Source of the DNA: Chlamydiota bacterium
GTDB lineage: Bacteria; Chlamydiota; Chlamydiia; Chlamydiales; Rhabdochlamydiaceae
DNA: 44,394 nucleotides
Reading direction: 5' to 3'
Assembly: GCA_013288005.1 (NCBI GenBank)
Contig: JABDCS010000014.1
Location: forward strand, 1,353-45,746
The first letter of the stretch is position 1, and every line of letters starts with the position of its first letter. Shown here one piece after another: positions 44,337 through 44,394 of the stretch. Below the pieces are notes generated by a model. That model searched no databases, was not told the DNA's origin, and worked only from the letters and a program-made list of their open reading frames with translations. Made by a program: the position numbers and the translations under genes.

Positions 44337-44394
44337 GCTTCTCCCGTTTTTTTGAATTTAGCTCTAATTTTAATTCAAAGTTAGGTTATTTTCA

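Overview
The window looks like a piece of the chromosome of an environmental Chlamydiae-type (Chlamydiales-like) intracellular bacterium. This is inferred, not proven. The pointers are a moderately AT-rich genome, a compact bioB-bioF-bioD-bioA operon, several tandem families of Ser/Thr-rich, secreted-effector-like paralogs with no obvious housekeeping role, eukaryote-like LRR segments fused to a zincin domain, and many ATGA-type gene overlaps. No rRNA, tRNA, CRISPR, phage or intact insertion sequence was seen.

Layout: (1) 1-3815, minus strand: a tandem array of three HExxH metalloprotease-like/LRR-like paralogs. Two are near-identical, and a 35-codon deletion remnant of a further copy lies between the second and third. 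(2) 4038-5780, minus: an ABC-F ATPase whose only sensible start is a non-canonical AUC. (3) 5905-8192, plus: a small membrane protein, an apparently exported FMN-reductase-like flavoprotein and an MFS transporter. (4) 8249-11190, plus: two paralogs with TIKI/TraB/EreA-like motifs, separated by 503 bp without a recognisable gene. (5) 11198-16686: a winged-helix/DUF6314 protein divergent from a biotin operon bioB-bioF-bioD-bioA plus a fifth, translationally coupled gene encoding a ferritin-like diiron protein. No bioC, bioH, bioW or bioI is present here, so this fifth gene is a candidate for the missing pimeloyl-forming or another accessory step. (6) 16663-18613, minus: a secreted endonuclease/exonuclease/phosphatase-fold protein and a membrane protein with 2H-phosphoesterase motifs. 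(7) 18861-26751: a membrane-bound class III adenylate cyclase, divergent from a complete MFP-RND-OMF efflux operon. (8) 26913-33572, plus: an array of seven paralogs with Ser-rich N-termini and a shared domain that resembles the CheD/glutamine-deamidase fold but lacks its catalytic Cys. One member is truncated and one is a degenerate-plus-intact double. (9) 33615-40041, minus: a trehalose operon DUF5752-treT-treY-treZ. (10) 40173-43095, plus: a DoxX-family protein and an alpha-glucan phosphorylase, again with an AUC-like start. (11) 43320-44336: a pyruvyl-transferase-like gene that seems to lack its extreme N-terminus, and a doubtful short ORF with a Ser-rich tail.

Functionally, the ordinary parts are biotin synthesis, drug efflux, cAMP signalling and glycogen/trehalose metabolism. 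TreY/TreZ make trehalose from the reducing end of alpha-glucans, TreT uses a sugar nucleotide plus glucose, and the phosphorylase mobilises glucan. The most novel parts are the two effector-like paralog arrays, the diiron gene in the biotin operon, and two independent genes that each place a good Shine-Dalgarno sequence a few bases before an ATC codon with no ATG/GTG/TTG available.
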